A program made the translations under genes and the position numbers. A stretch of 64,000 nucleotides of DNA from JBBECE01 sp040881985 (GTDB lineage Bacteria; Pseudomonadota; Alphaproteobacteria; Rhizobiales; Devosiaceae), in contig JBBECE010000013.1 in assembly GCA_040881985.1 (NCBI GenBank), positions 1-64,000 on the forward strand, written 5' to 3'. Below the pieces are notes generated by a model that saw only the letters and a program-made list of their open reading frames with translations, was not told the origin of the DNA and ran no database searches. Below are positions 15,851-25,956 of the stretch, piece by piece; positions within the stretch are counted from its first letter, which is position 1, and each line of letters starts with the position of its first letter.

Positions 15851-18800
15851 ATGCGCCAGAACCTCTTCACCATCGCGCCGCACGCGCCGTTCCTGCCGGC
15901 GCTCGCCGATGCCTTGCTCCGCGGCACGCTCGTCCCCCACTGGCCGCGCCAAGGCCCCTTCTGGCTCGCCGATGTGACGATTTTCCTGCCCACCCGGCGC
16001 GCCCGTCTGGCGCTCATCGACCATCTCGTCGAGCGGCTCGGCGGCGCGGCGCTCTTGCCCGCGATCAAGACTCTCGGGGAAGAGGATGCCGACCAGTCGG
16101 CTTTTTTCGATCCGGATTTTCCCGGCCCCGCCGCCACCCATCCCGCCGCCCGCCAGCTCGTCCTCGCCAAACTCGTCGAGGCCTGGGTGAAGGCCGAGGA
16201 CCCGGAGGGCGAGACCGGCTTCGCTTCCGCCGTCGATCATCTGGCGCTCGGCGCCTCGCTCGGCCGGCTGATCGACGATTTTGCCATCGAGGAAGTCGCG
16301 CCCGAAACACTTCAATCCATCGTCCCTGCGACCCTCGCCGAGAATTGGCAGCGCACGCTCAAGTTTCTCGAGATCGTCCTCGAGGCCTGGCCCGCGCATC
16401 TGGAAGCGAACGGCCAGGCCGACCATGCGCGCTTGCGTCGCGAGCGCATCGATCGAGAGACGGAGAATCTTGCCGCCCTTTACGGCGAGCGCCCTGTGAT
16501 CGCCGCCGGCTCGACCGGCTCGATCAAGTCTACCGCCCGCCTCATCGCCGCCATCGCCCGCCTCAAGCGCGGCGCGGTCGTCCTGCCGGGCCTCGACACC
16601 GGCCTCGACGCCACAACGCTCGCCGCTTTGCGCGCGGGCGACGAACATCGCCACGCCCATCCGCAATATGGCCTCGCCCGTCTCCTCGACCTCTTGAAGG
16701 CCACCCCCGCATCGGTTGTCGAGCTCGCCAGAAAGCCGTCCGCTCGCACGCTTGCCGTCGATCAGGCGCTGGCGCTGGCCGAGGCGACCGGCGATTGGGC
16801 CGCCCGGCGCGCGGCGATCGGAGAGAAGGCGTTGAAATCCGCCGCGGCTCACCTCTCGCTGGTCCTCGCCCCGACTCAGCACGAGGAAGCCCGCGCCGTC
16901 GCCGTCGCCGCCCATCGCGCGCTCCTCGATGCTAAGACGGTCGGGATCGTCTCGCCCGACCGCGGTCTTGCCCGCCGCATCGCCCATGAATTGCAGCGGT
17001 TCGGCATCCAGATCGAGGACGGCGCCGGCACCCCGCTCGCCCAATGCCGCGCCGCCCGGCTGGTGCGCCAGGCGCTGCTGATCGTCACCCGCGACTATGC
17101 CCCGGTCGATTTCGCGGCGCTCCTCGCCGGCCGCTATGTGACGCTTGGTCTCGAACGCGGCGAGATTGCCCGGCGGTTGGAGCTCCTGGAACTCGCGGCG
17201 CTACGCGGCCAGCGCCCGCGCGACGGAATCGTCGGCATCCGCGCCTGTCTCGCCGAAAATCTTGCCGGCAACGCCGACCATCCGCTGCACAAACTGACGC
17301 CTTCGGAGGGCGTCGACCTGGCCGACTTGCTGGGCCGGCTCGAGGCCGCGCTCGCCCCGCTTGCCCGTGCCTTCGCCTCCGGCGCCGCCCGCCCGACCGA
17401 CCTTGCGCCCGCCATCGCCGAATCCCTTGCGGCCTTGCGCCGTCCCGCCGAAGGCGAAGCCCCCGCCCTCGAAGGCGAGGCGGAGCTCGCGCAATGGCTC
17501 TTGGCAATTTCGAGCGCTCCCTTCGCCCCGTCGCTTTCGAGAGATCGCGCCGCCGACGGCCTCGTCGCCCTGATGCAATCCGAAGGTGTCGCCCCCGTCC
17601 GGCCGTCGCGCCCCGACATCGCCATCTGGGGCCGCATCGAGGCCCGCCTGCAAAGCGCCGATCTGATGATCGCCGCCGGCCTCAACGAAGCGTCATGGCC
17701 CGGCCCCGCCGATCCTGGCCCGTGGCTCTCGCGCACGATGCGGCTCGCCGCCGGCCTCGAGCCGCCCGAACGACGCACCGGCCTCGCCGCCCATGATTTC
17801 GTCATGGCGCTCGGCGCCCAGGAAGTGCTGCTCACCTGCTCGATCCGCATCGGCACCAGCCCCGCCGATCCCTCGCGGTTCCTGCAACGCCTCACCGGCT
17901 TTCTCGGCGAGGCGGCGACCCGGAAAATGCAAGCGCGCGGCAAGATCTGGCTCGATCACGCCACCGCCCTCGATCATGTCGAAACCCCTGTCCCCGTCGC
18001 CCGTCCCGCGCCCCGCCCGCCGGCAAACCTTCGGCCTCGCCGCCTGTCGGTCACCGAAATCGAGACGCTGATCCGCGACCCCTACGCCATCTATGCCAAA
18101 CACGTGCTCCGCCTGCGCCCGCTCGACCCGCTCGGCGAGAGCCCGGACGCCGCCGTTCGTGGCAGCCTCATCCACGACATTCTCGGCCGCTTCATCGCCG
18201 GGGGCGGCGACCCGCTTTCGCCAAATGCCCTGACAACGCTCACCGCGATGGCCGAGGCATCCTTCGCCGGCCTTGGCGACATCGAGAACCGCGCCCGCCT
18301 GTGGCGCCGCCGCTTCCTCGCCATGGCCGACGCCTTCCTCAATTGGGAACGCGCCCGCCATGGCATCGTCCGGCGTCATGCCGAGATCGATGGCGCGGTG
18401 ACGCTTGCGGTCGAGGGCGAGCCCTTCACGCTTTACGGCCGCGCCGACCGTATCGACGTGACCTCCGGGGGCACGCTTGAGATCGTCGATTTCAAGACCG
18501 GCGCCGTTCCCGATCGCCGCCAGATGCAAGACCGGCTCGCCCCGCAACTGCCGATCGAGGCGCTGATCGCCCGCCATGGCGGCTTCAAGGAGGTCGGCCC
18601 AGCGGAGGCCTCGGCGCTCGCCTGGGTGAAGCTTTCGCACGGGCCGAAGGCGCTCGAGGTCAAGCAGTTCAAAATCGACGATTTGCCGCTCGCCGAAGCG
18701 ATCGACGATCATTGGCGGCGCGTCCAGCACCATATCGCGCTGTTCCTTTTGTCGAACGCCCATCCCATGCATCCGCGGCTGCTGCCCGATTCCAAAGCGC

Positions 18801-18871
18801 GCTACGAGCCGCCCTACGATCATCTCGCCCGCCTCGGCGAATGGGGCGCGACCGGGGAGGGCGAGGAATGA
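15851..18871 (+). CDS. addB: Double-strand break repair protein AddB
   Basis: A 1006-residue subunit of the AddAB helicase-nuclease, which processes broken DNA ends for RecA. The N-terminal region has LPTRRARLALIDHLVERLGG and the inactive helicase fold typical of AddB. The C-terminal nuclease domain shows RGSLIHDILGRFI, and the RecB-type motif ready at LEIVDFKTGAVPD (Asp and Lys catalytic) with QLPIEALIA. The frame is open for 75 codons upstream, but that part crosses tandem repeats and the decayed gene, so I take the ATG at 15851, where family members begin (MRQNLFTIAPHAPFLPALAD). It overlaps addA by four bases (ATGA). Confidence 0.93.
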   Translation: MRQNLFTIAPHAPFLPALADALLRGTLVPHWPRQGPFWLADVTIFLPTRRARLALIDHLVERLGGAALLPAIKTLGEEDADQSAFFDPDFPGPAATHPAARQLVLAKLVEAWVKAEDPEGETGFASAVDHLALGASLGRLIDDFAIEEVAPETLQSIVPATLAENWQRTLKFLEIVLEAWPAHLEANGQADHARLRRERIDRETENLAALYGERPVIAAGSTGSIKSTARLIAAIARLKRGAVVLPGLDTGLDATTLAALRAGDEHRHAHPQYGLARLLDLLKATPASVVELARKPSARTLAVDQALALAEATGDWAARRAAIGEKALKSAAAHLSLVLAPTQHEEARAVAVAAHRALLDAKTVGIVSPDRGLARRIAHELQRFGIQIEDGAGTPLAQCRAARLVRQALLIVTRDYAPVDFAALLAGRYVTLGLERGEIARRLELLELAALRGQRPRDGIVGIRACLAENLAGNADHPLHKLTPSEGVDLADLLGRLEAALAPLARAFASGAARPTDLAPAIAESLAALRRPAEGEAPALEGEAELAQWLLAISSAPFAPSLSRDRAADGLVALMQSEGVAPVRPSRPDIAIWGRIEARLQSADLMIAAGLNEASWPGPADPGPWLSRTMRLAAGLEPPERRTGLAAHDFVMALGAQEVLLTCSIRIGTSPADPSRFLQRLTGFLGEAATRKMQARGKIWLDHATALDHVETPVPVARPAPRPPANLRPRRLSVTEIETLIRDPYAIYAKHVLRLRPLDPLGESPDAAVRGSLIHDILGRFIAGGGDPLSPNALTTLTAMAEASFAGLGDIENRARLWRRRFLAMADAFLNWERARHGIVRRHAEIDGAVTLAVEGEPFTLYGRADRIDVTSGGTLEIVDFKTGAVPDRRQMQDRLAPQLPIEALIARHGGFKEVGPAEASALAWVKLSHGPKALEVKQFKIDDLPLAEAIDDHWRRVQHHIALFLLSNAHPMHPRLLPDSKARYEPPYDHLARLGEWGATGEGEE

Positions 18872-21800
18872 AGGACAGGTTCAACGTCACGCCCGCCATG
18901 CGCGACGCCCAGGCCCGCGCCGTCAACCCTTCCCTCAGCGTCTGGGTGACCGCCAATGCCGGCTCGGGCAAAACCCATGTTTTGACCGAGCGGGTGCTGC
19001 GCCTGCTCGTCTCGGGGGTCAGGCCCGAGGAGCTTCTCTGCCTCACCTATACCAAGGCCGCCGCCGCCGAGATGCGCCAGCGCGTCGGCGCGCGCCTCGC
19101 CGCCTGGGCGTTGTTGCCGGACGAGGCCCTCGCCGCAACGCTTGCCACCTTGCAGGGCGCCGCGCCCGATCCCGGCACGCTGACCCGCGCCCGGCGACTT
19201 TTTGCGCGTGCCCTCGACACGCCCGGCGGGCTCAAGATCAACACCATCCATGCGTTCTGCGAATCCGTCCTGCACCGGTTCCCGCTCGAGGCCGGCGTCC
19301 CCTTCGATTTCACCGTCATTGAGGAAGCCGAACAGGCCTCGATGATCCGCGCCGCCCGCGAGGCGGTGTTGGCCGAAGGCCTCGACAGCAGCGGCGCGCT
19401 CGCCGGTGCGGCGGCAACGCTTTTCGCCGGCGCTTCCGATTTCACCATCGAGGCGGCGCTCGATGCGGCGCTGGCGCTGGGCGCGCGCCTCAGACTCATC
19501 CTCACCGATCCTTCGACCTCCGCCGCCAATCTGCGTCGCCTTTTGGGCTGCGCCGAGAGTGATACGCTCGAAGCGATCGATCGTGAGATCGTTGAACAGG
19601 CGATCATTCCGCCTTCGGAATACCCGGCGGTCGCAGCGGCGGGCGTACACAAGAACCACGCGAAAAAGCTCCTCGCGTACTCGGGCCGGGACGCGCCAGC
19701 CGGCATGCTCAGGACGTTTTTGACGGACAAGCTTGAGGCACCGGACAAACTCAACGTCACCAAGGCCTTGGACCTTGCAGATCCCGCGCTCTCGGCGCGC
19801 ATCCAGGGGGAAACGCTGCGCCTCGCCGAACTAGCCCGCCGACGCGCCGCGGCCATCATCTTTGACAACTCGACGGCGCTCCTCACCGTCCTCGGCGCAA
19901 TCCTCGCCCGCTACGACCGCGCCAAGCGCGGCCGGGCGCTGGTCGATTTCGACGACCTCATCGCCCGCGTCCGCACCCTGCTCGCGGCGAGCGACATGCA
20001 CTGGGTCGCTTACCGGCTCGACGCCGGCATCGCCCATATCCTCGTTGATGAGAGCCAGGACACCAATCCCGAGCAATGGTCGGTGGTGCGGGCGCTCGCC
20101 GATGAGTTCTTCGCCGGGGAGGGCGTCGACCGCCCCACCCGCACGCTTTTCGCGGTCGGCGACGAGAAACAGTCGATCTTTTCCTTCCAGGGCGCCGAGC
20201 CGCATCTTTTCGGCGAGACCGGCCGCCTGCTCGCCGCCCGCGCCGCCGAGGCCGAACTGGCCTTCGCCCATGTCGAACTGAGCGCGAGCTTCCGCTCGCT
20301 CGCCCCGATCCTCTCCGGGGTCGACCTCGTCTTTGACAATCCCGCCGCCCATCGCGGCCTCGAAGTGCCGCCGAAAAAGACCGCCCATCAAGCGGCCCGC
20401 ATTGAGAGGGGCGGCTTCATCGAGCTTGGGCGGCCCGAGGAAAAAATCCCGCCGGACGCGAGCGACAGCGATCTTTATCGCGACACCCCGCTCGACGAGA
20501 CCGCAGCCGAACGCAGGCTCGCCGAGCGAATCGCTGCAACCATCGCCGGCTGGATCGCCTCGGGCCGTGCACTCTCCGGCGCCCGCCGCGCCGTTGCTCC
20601 CGGCGACATTCTCATCCTCGTGCAGAAGCGTTCGGCGCTCTTCCACGAAATCGTCGCGGCGCTCAAGCGGAAAAACCTTGCCAATGCCGGCGCCGACAGG
20701 CTCTCGGTCACCGGCCACATCGCGGTCAAGGACCTGATGGCGCTCGGCGATGTGATGCTCAACCCCGCCGACGAATTGGGGCTCGCGACCGTCTTGCGCT
20801 CGCCGCTCTTCGGCATTTCCGAAGCCGGGCTGGAATCCCTCTGCTCCGAACGCAAGACACGCCTCTGGCCGGCGCTGGCGCGGCGCGCCGAAACCGACCC
20901 CTGGGCCGAAATCGCTTTCACCCAACTCGCCGCCTGGCACGACCGGCTCGATCTCGACCGGCCCTATGATTTCTTCGCCCGCATCCTCTATGCCGGCGGG
21001 GGGCTCAGGAAACTTCACGCCCGTCTCGGCGCCGAGATCGACGACGTCATCGCCGAGTTCCTCGATCTGGCGCTCGACCACGAGCGCCGCGAGCAGCCGT
21101 CGCTGCAGGGATTCCTTGCCGGGCTCCGCCGCGCCGGCCCGGCGGTCAAGCGCGAGCTTTCGGGGCCCTCGGACATGATCCGGGTGATAACGGTGCACGG
21201 CGCCAAGGGGCTCGAAGCCCCCATCGTCATTCTCGCCGATGCCGCCTCGAAACCCGCCGGCAGCCAACTCCACAATCCGGTCTTCCTCGAAGCCGACCGC
21301 GACGACGCCACGAGGCGATATCTCGTCTTCGCCTCCGGCGCCGGCCCTTCCGAAGCCATCGAAAACCTGAGAAGTGAAGCCCGCGACGCGGAGGTCGACG
21401 AATATCGCCGCCGCCTCTATGTGGCGATGACCCGCGCCGAGGCGGAACTCTATGTCACCGGCATCCGTCCGCTCCGCGCTGCCAACGAAGCCGAGCCCAG
21501 CTGGTACGATCTGATCGAAGCGGGCCTCGGCGAGAATCTGGTCGACGCGCCGGACGCGCGGCAGGGCGAAACTGTCCGCCGCTATCCGCCCAAACAAGTC
21601 CGCCCCGCCCCCGCCAAACCGGCCCCCAAAAGGCCGAAACCGTTGCTCCCCGATTGGCTTGAGACGCCCGCCCCCTCGGCGACGGTGCGCACCATTCTCG
21701 AGCCCTCATCGGCCGGCGAGACGATCCTTGCTGCCCCCGGCGTAGCTGGCGCCGCGCTCGCCCGGCAAAAGGGCATCGCCATTCACGCCCTGCTGCAATT

Positions 21801-22272
21801 CCTGCCGAATTTCACGCCCGAAAGCCGGGCCGAGCGGGGACTCGCTGCTCTTGCCGCCTGGCTGCCCGACGATCCCGGATTGCGCCCGGGCGTGCTCGAC
21901 CGGGCGCTGGCCATTCTCGCCGATCCGGCGCTGGCGGCCATCTTTGGCCGCGATTCCCGCGGCGAAGTTCCCGTCATCGCTCAATTCTCCCGCACTGGGG
22001 AGGTACTCCGCCTTGCCGGCCGCATCGACCGGTTGATCGCCGGCAAACCGCTTCGCATCGTAGATTTCAAGTCCGACGCCAACCCGCCCGGTCCCGGCGA
22101 GCCCGTCCCGGCCGCCTATTTGACCCAGCTTGGTCTTTACCGGCTGGCGCTCGGAAAAATCTTTCCAGATCAAACCATTGAGGCGGCAATCCTGTGGACA
22201 GAGACCGGGGTTTTGACCCCGCTCGATGCGCCGGCGCTCGAGGCCGCGACAAATCAATTCACGGTAAGTTAA
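18868..22272 (+). CDS. addA: Double-strand break repair helicase AddA
   Basis: A 1134-residue UvrD-family helicase with a C-terminal RecB-like nuclease. Motifs: Walker A VTANAGSGKTHVLTER (about residues 26-41), motif Ia LCLTYTKAAAAEM, Walker B ILVDESQDTNPEQW, motif III VGDEKQSIFSFQGAEP, motif V ITVHGAKGLEAPIV and motif VI LYVAMTRAEAELYV. The nuclease domain has GIAIHALLQFL, then LRIVDFKSD with catalytic Asp and Lys, and YLTQLGLYR. It starts inside the addB stop, giving translational coupling. With AddB it replaces RecBCD in this lineage. Length and domain order are normal. Confidence 0.96.
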   Translation: MKDRFNVTPAMRDAQARAVNPSLSVWVTANAGSGKTHVLTERVLRLLVSGVRPEELLCLTYTKAAAAEMRQRVGARLAAWALLPDEALAATLATLQGAAPDPGTLTRARRLFARALDTPGGLKINTIHAFCESVLHRFPLEAGVPFDFTVIEEAEQASMIRAAREAVLAEGLDSSGALAGAAATLFAGASDFTIEAALDAALALGARLRLILTDPSTSAANLRRLLGCAESDTLEAIDREIVEQAIIPPSEYPAVAAAGVHKNHAKKLLAYSGRDAPAGMLRTFLTDKLEAPDKLNVTKALDLADPALSARIQGETLRLAELARRRAAAIIFDNSTALLTVLGAILARYDRAKRGRALVDFDDLIARVRTLLAASDMHWVAYRLDAGIAHILVDESQDTNPEQWSVVRALADEFFAGEGVDRPTRTLFAVGDEKQSIFSFQGAEPHLFGETGRLLAARAAEAELAFAHVELSASFRSLAPILSGVDLVFDNPAAHRGLEVPPKKTAHQAARIERGGFIELGRPEEKIPPDASDSDLYRDTPLDETAAERRLAERIAATIAGWIASGRALSGARRAVAPGDILILVQKRSALFHEIVAALKRKNLANAGADRLSVTGHIAVKDLMALGDVMLNPADELGLATVLRSPLFGISEAGLESLCSERKTRLWPALARRAETDPWAEIAFTQLAAWHDRLDLDRPYDFFARILYAGGGLRKLHARLGAEIDDVIAEFLDLALDHERREQPSLQGFLAGLRRAGPAVKRELSGPSDMIRVITVHGAKGLEAPIVILADAASKPAGSQLHNPVFLEADRDDATRRYLVFASGAGPSEAIENLRSEARDAEVDEYRRRLYVAMTRAEAELYVTGIRPLRAANEAEPSWYDLIEAGLGENLVDAPDARQGETVRRYPPKQVRPAPAKPAPKRPKPLLPDWLETPAPSATVRTILEPSSAGETILAAPGVAGAALARQKGIAIHALLQFLPNFTPESRAERGLAALAAWLPDDPGLRPGVLDRALAILADPALAAIFGRDSRGEVPVIAQFSRTGEVLRLAGRIDRLIAGKPLRIVDFKSDANPPGPGEPVPAAYLTQLGLYRLALGKIFPDQTIEAAILWTETGVLTPLDAPALEAATNQFTVS

Positions 22273-22341
22273 GCCGGGTTGAACAGGGTCTCGACTCTGC
22301 CTACCTTTGTGCCCGACCCATTGCCGTTGAAAGGCGTACCG

Positions 22342-22668
22342 ATGACCACCAAGGTTTCCGATGCGAGCTTCTCGGACGAGGTATTGAAGGCCAATGTGCC
22401 GGTCCTCGTCGATTTCTGGGCCGAATGGTGCGGCCCGTGCCGCGCCATCGGGCCGGTGCTCGAAGAGATTTCCCACGAGCTCGAGGGCAAGGTGAAAATC
22501 GTCAAGCTGAACGTCGACGAGAACCCGTCGGTCACCGCCCGGTACGGCATCCGCTCGATCCCGACGATGATCCTCTTCAAGAACGGCGCCGCCGCCGACA
22601 TGAAGATCGGCTCCGGCCAGCCGAAAGCGGGTCTGGTCAAATGGCTCGAGGGCCACGCCGCCGCTTGA
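22342..22668 (+). CDS. trxA: Thioredoxin
   Basis: A 108-residue thioredoxin, a general cytoplasmic disulfide reductase. The active site is FWAEWCGPCRAIGP (Cys33 and Cys36 by count), and the cis-proline loop is RSIPTMILFKNG. I chose the ATG at 22342 (MTTKVSD) because it gives the standard length and has AAAGGCG upstream; the frame is open 21 codons further. It follows addA by 69 bases, as in many alphaproteobacteria, and converges on folC. Confidence 0.96.
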   Translation: MTTKVSDASFSDEVLKANVPVLVDFWAEWCGPCRAIGPVLEEISHELEGKVKIVKLNVDENPSVTARYGIRSIPTMILFKNGAAADMKIGSGQPKAGLVKWLEGHAAA

Positions 22669-22696
22669 GCTCGTTGCCTCCCGCAAAACCCTTTCG

Positions 22697-22725
22697 CCGC
22701 CGGCTCACCCCGGCGGTGTTTTGTT
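22697..22725 (+). terminator. Terminator after trxA
   Basis: CCGCCGG (22697-22703) pairs with CCGGCGG (22710-22716), followed by TGTTTTGTT. It overlaps the last codons of the convergent folC gene. Confidence 0.65.
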
Positions 22726-24006
22726 AAGCTCGAGGACGTGCCCGGCAAGATAAAGCGAGCCGCAGATCGCGACCCGGCTGGCCCCGCCGGCGATCGAGCC
22801 AAGCGCCGAGAGAACCCCGCGCCCCGGCCGCGCGTCCAATCCCGCCTCGCAGGCGATTGCCGCGAGATCGCGAGCCGCCATCGACCCGGCCTCCCCCGGG
22901 ATCGGCACGGCGATGACCTTTTGGGCGAGGCTCCTGAACGACTCGAAAAATTGCCGCGCGGCCTTGCCTCCCATCATCCCGGTGATGAGCGTCAGCGGCA
23001 GCGAGCGCGCCTCGTTCATGTCGGCGAGCGCCCGGGCGAGCGCCTCCCCGCCCGCCGCATTGTGCGCCCCGTCGAGCCATAGCTCGCTGCCCTTGGGCAG
23101 AAGCCTCGCGAGCGGCGCGCCATTCAGCCGCTGCAGCCGCGCCGGCCAAACCACTTCTTGCATGGCCCGCGCCAGCGCCGCTGCCCCGCCGGGAAGGTTG
23201 AGGTGCCGCGCCGCCGCCACCGCCAGGATCGCATTGTCGATCTGGTGCGCGCCGGTGAGCCGCGGCAGCGGCAGATCGTCGAGGCGCGTCGCGTCCTGAT
23301 AGACGAGCCGGCCCGCCTGCTCGTAGCCGTCGAAATCGCGCCCGGCGACGAACGGGACGACGCCGAGCGCCCCGCATCGCGCTTCGAGCACGTCGCGTGC
23401 CTCCTCCGGCTGCCGGCCAATGATCGCCGGGGCGCCGCGCTTCAATATCCCGGCTTTCTCCGCGGCGATCTCGCGGATCGTCTCGCCGAGATATTGGGTA
23501 TGGTCGATGGAGATCGGCGTGATGATGGTCCCGAGCGGCTGGCCGATGACGTTGGTCGCATCGAGCCGCCCGCCAAGCCCCACTTCCAGTAACAAAAAAT
23601 CCGCCTCCTCTTCGGCAAAAAGCTGAAACGCCGCCGCCGTGGTGATCTCGAAAAAGGTGATCGGCCGGCCGCGATTGATTTTCTCGCACTGTTCGAGCGC
23701 CGCGTTGAGCCGCCGCGCCGGTGCCAGCGTTCCGGCGAGCCTTATCCGCTCGCGAAACGCCACCAGATGCGGGGAAGTGTAGACATGTACGCGGGCCCCC
23801 GCCGCCTCGAGCGCCGCCCTGAGGCAAGCGATCACCGACCCTTTACCATTGGTGCCGGCCACATGGATCGTCGGCGGCAGCCGGTCCTGCGGTCGCCCGA
23901 GATCGTCGAGCAGAAGCTCGACGCGATCGAGCGACAAATCGATCAGTTTCGGATGCAGCTTGAGAAGACGGGCCAGAATGGCGTCGGTCGCGGGCATGCT
24001 CCGCAC
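22705..24006 (-). CDS. folC: Bifunctional folylpolyglutamate synthase/dihydrofolate synthase
   Basis: A 433-residue Mur-ligase family enzyme that adds glutamate to dihydropteroate and to reduced folates. The P-loop is IHVAGTNGKGSVIACLRAAL; further signatures are VHVYTSPHLVAFRERI (the SPHL folate loop), EVGLGGRLDATNVI, IDHTQYLG and WLDGAHNAAGGEAL. Length is typical. It is the last gene of the trp-accD-folC minus-strand series, 41 bases after accD. The start chosen (24006) is the longest frame; MPATDAIL three codons later is an alternative. Confidence 0.94.
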   Translation of the reverse strand: MRSMPATDAILARLLKLHPKLIDLSLDRVELLLDDLGRPQDRLPPTIHVAGTNGKGSVIACLRAALEAAGARVHVYTSPHLVAFRERIRLAGTLAPARRLNAALEQCEKINRGRPITFFEITTAAAFQLFAEEEADFLLLEVGLGGRLDATNVIGQPLGTIITPISIDHTQYLGETIREIAAEKAGILKRGAPAIIGRQPEEARDVLEARCGALGVVPFVAGRDFDGYEQAGRLVYQDATRLDDLPLPRLTGAHQIDNAILAVAAARHLNLPGGAAALARAMQEVVWPARLQRLNGAPLARLLPKGSELWLDGAHNAAGGEALARALADMNEARSLPLTLITGMMGGKAARQFFESFRSLAQKVIAVPIPGEAGSMAARDLAAIACEAGLDARPGRGVLSALGSIAGGASRVAICGSLYLAGHVLELNKTPPG

Positions 24007-24047
24007 CTACACCCAGAACGCGTCCTGGAGAAGCGCCGCGTTGAAAG

Positions 24048-25010
24048 CTATTCGGCGTGTGCGCCCATTGGCGGGGCCTCGAGAAGATCGTCGCTGGCCT
24101 CGACGGTGACCATCTGCCGCGAGCGGGCGGGGGCCGCGATCGCCATCGGCACTTGGCTCGCATGCGCATCGGTCAGAATGCCGATCAGCGAGCAGATCGT
24201 CGCCCGCAGATTGTGCCGGTGCACGACCATGTCGACCATGCCGTGTTCGAGCAGGAATTCCGACCGCTGGAAACCCTTCGGCAGTTTCTCGCGGATGGTG
24301 TTCTCGATCACGCGTGGCCCGGCGAAACAGATCAGCGCGCCGGGCTCGGCGATATGCACGTCCCCGAGCATGGCGTAAGACGCGGTGACCCCGCCGGTCG
24401 TCGGATTGGTGAAGACGACGATATAGGGCAGGCCCCTTTCCTTAAGCCGCTGCACCGCCACCGTGGTACGCGGTAGCTGCATCAGGGACATGATGCCTTC
24501 CTGCATTCGCGCTCCGCCCGAAGCCGCGAAGACGATCAGCGGCGTGTGGCGCTCGACCGCCGTTTCCATCGCCTTGACGATCGCCGCGCCCGCCGCCATG
24601 CCGAGCGAGCCGGCCATGAATTCGAATTCCTGCACGGCTACGGTGACCGCGTGCCCGCCGACCTTGCCGACGACAACCAGCACCGCGTCGTCCATGCCGG
24701 TCTTCGAGCGGGCCTCTTTCAGCCGGTCGAAATAGCGTTTTGAATCGCGGAACTTCAGCGGGTCCTGGGGCACCGGCGGCAGTGGTATCTCGTCATACTT
24801 GCCGTCGTCGATGAAGCTCGCGAGCCGGTCGCGCACCTTGATCTTCATGTGGTAGCCGGAATTCGGCACCACCCACTGATTGGCTTCGAGATCGCGGTAG
24901 AACACCATCTCGCCCGACTCGGGGCACTTGACCCAGAGATTTTCCGGCGACTCGCGCTTGTTGAGGAACGAGCGGATTTTCGGGCGAACGACCGAATTGA
25001 TCCAGTTCAT
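24048..25010 (-). CDS. accD: Acetyl-CoA carboxylase carboxyltransferase subunit beta
   Basis: A 320-residue subunit that, with AccA, transfers the carboxyl group from biotin to acetyl-CoA in fatty acid synthesis. The crotonase-fold core shows GGHAVTVAVQEFEFMAGSLG, ASGGARMQEGIMSLMQ and NPTTGGVTASYAMLGD. The N-terminal region that in E. coli forms a four-cysteine zinc ribbon reads WVKCPESGEMVFYRDL and then VVPNSGYHMK, so three of four zinc ligands are lost. The same loss occurs in other rhizobial AccD proteins and does not mean the gene is dead. It lies between trpA and folC, the usual order. Confidence 0.96.
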   Translation of the reverse strand: MNWINSVVRPKIRSFLNKRESPENLWVKCPESGEMVFYRDLEANQWVVPNSGYHMKIKVRDRLASFIDDGKYDEIPLPPVPQDPLKFRDSKRYFDRLKEARSKTGMDDAVLVVVGKVGGHAVTVAVQEFEFMAGSLGMAAGAAIVKAMETAVERHTPLIVFAASGGARMQEGIMSLMQLPRTTVAVQRLKERGLPYIVVFTNPTTGGVTASYAMLGDVHIAEPGALICFAGPRVIENTIREKLPKGFQRSEFLLEHGMVDMVVHRHNLRATICSLIGILTDAHASQVPMAIAAPARSRQMVTVEASDDLLEAPPMGAHAE

Positions 25011-25122
25011 CTTGAGGCTGCCCTCCTGCCTTTATGGCGCGCCGTTCTGCCCCCCGATTGCGGTCTCGCCGCGGCAGGCAAAGCGCGATTGGGCCTCAAT
25101 ATAGGAATTTGCCGCGTAATTG

Positions 25123-25956
25123 TCAGCTTCTGGCCCGCCTCGCCCCGCCAGCAAGGCTTTTGACGAGGTTATGCACCGCCGCGGCGGTCCGTTTCGTCGC
25201 TTTGCCGGCTTCGAGCGAATCGGCCACCGCGCTGACGATCGAGGTGCCGACCACCACCCCGTCGGCGTCTCGCCCGATCAGCGCCGCGTCCTCGGCATTC
25301 TTGATCCCGAAGCCGACGCAGACCGGCAGGCTTGTATGCGCCTTGATGCGCTTCACCGCCTCGGCGACCGCCGCCTTGCTCTTGATCGTCGCTCCGGTGA
25401 TCCCGGTCATCGAGACGTAATAGACAAAGCCCGAAGTGTTCGCGAGCACCTTGGGCAGGCGCTTGTCGTCGGTCGTCGGCGTCGCCAGGCGAATGAAACT
25501 CAGCCCCGCCTTCAGCGCCGGCAGGCAAAGCTCCTTGTCCTCCTCCGGCGGCAGATCGACGACGATCAGCCCATCGATCCCCGCCGCCCGCGCGTCCTTC
25601 AGGAACGGGGGAACCCCATAGGAATAGATCGGGTTGTAATAGCCCATCAGCACGATCGGGGTATCGGCGTCCCCTTTGCGGAACGCGCCGACCATGGCGA
25701 GGGTTTTTTTCAGCGTCATGCCGGCCTTCAGCGCCCGGTGCCCCGCCATCTGAATCGCCGGCCCGTCGGCCATCGGATCGGAAAACGGCATGCCGACCTC
25801 GATAATGTCGGCGCCGGCCGCCGGCAATCCGTCGAGGATGGCTTGGCTCGTCGCAAGATCCGGATCGCCTCCCATGAAGAACGTGACGAGTGCCGGCCGG
25901 TTTTCGGCCTTGAGCAGTTCGAAACGGCGCGACAGCCGCGACGTATTACTCGGCAC
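25123..25956 (-). CDS. trpA: Tryptophan synthase alpha chain
   Basis: A 277-residue TIM barrel that cleaves indole-3-glycerol phosphate to indole, passed through a tunnel to TrpB. Signatures: ALVTFFMGGDPD, then DIIEVGMPFSDPMADGPAIQ with catalytic Glu and Asp, LMGYYNPIYSYG, DGLIVVDLPPEE and the phosphate-binding VCVGFGIKNAEDA. Length is standard. Its start overlaps the small gene at 25946-26191 by 11 bases, so the trp genes are probably one transcript. Confidence 0.97.
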   Translation of the reverse strand: MPSNTSRLSRRFELLKAENRPALVTFFMGGDPDLATSQAILDGLPAAGADIIEVGMPFSDPMADGPAIQMAGHRALKAGMTLKKTLAMVGAFRKGDADTPIVLMGYYNPIYSYGVPPFLKDARAAGIDGLIVVDLPPEEDKELCLPALKAGLSFIRLATPTTDDKRLPKVLANTSGFVYYVSMTGITGATIKSKAAVAEAVKRIKAHTSLPVCVGFGIKNAEDAALIGRDADGVVVGTSIVSAVADSLEAGKATKRTAAAVHNLVKSLAGGARRARS

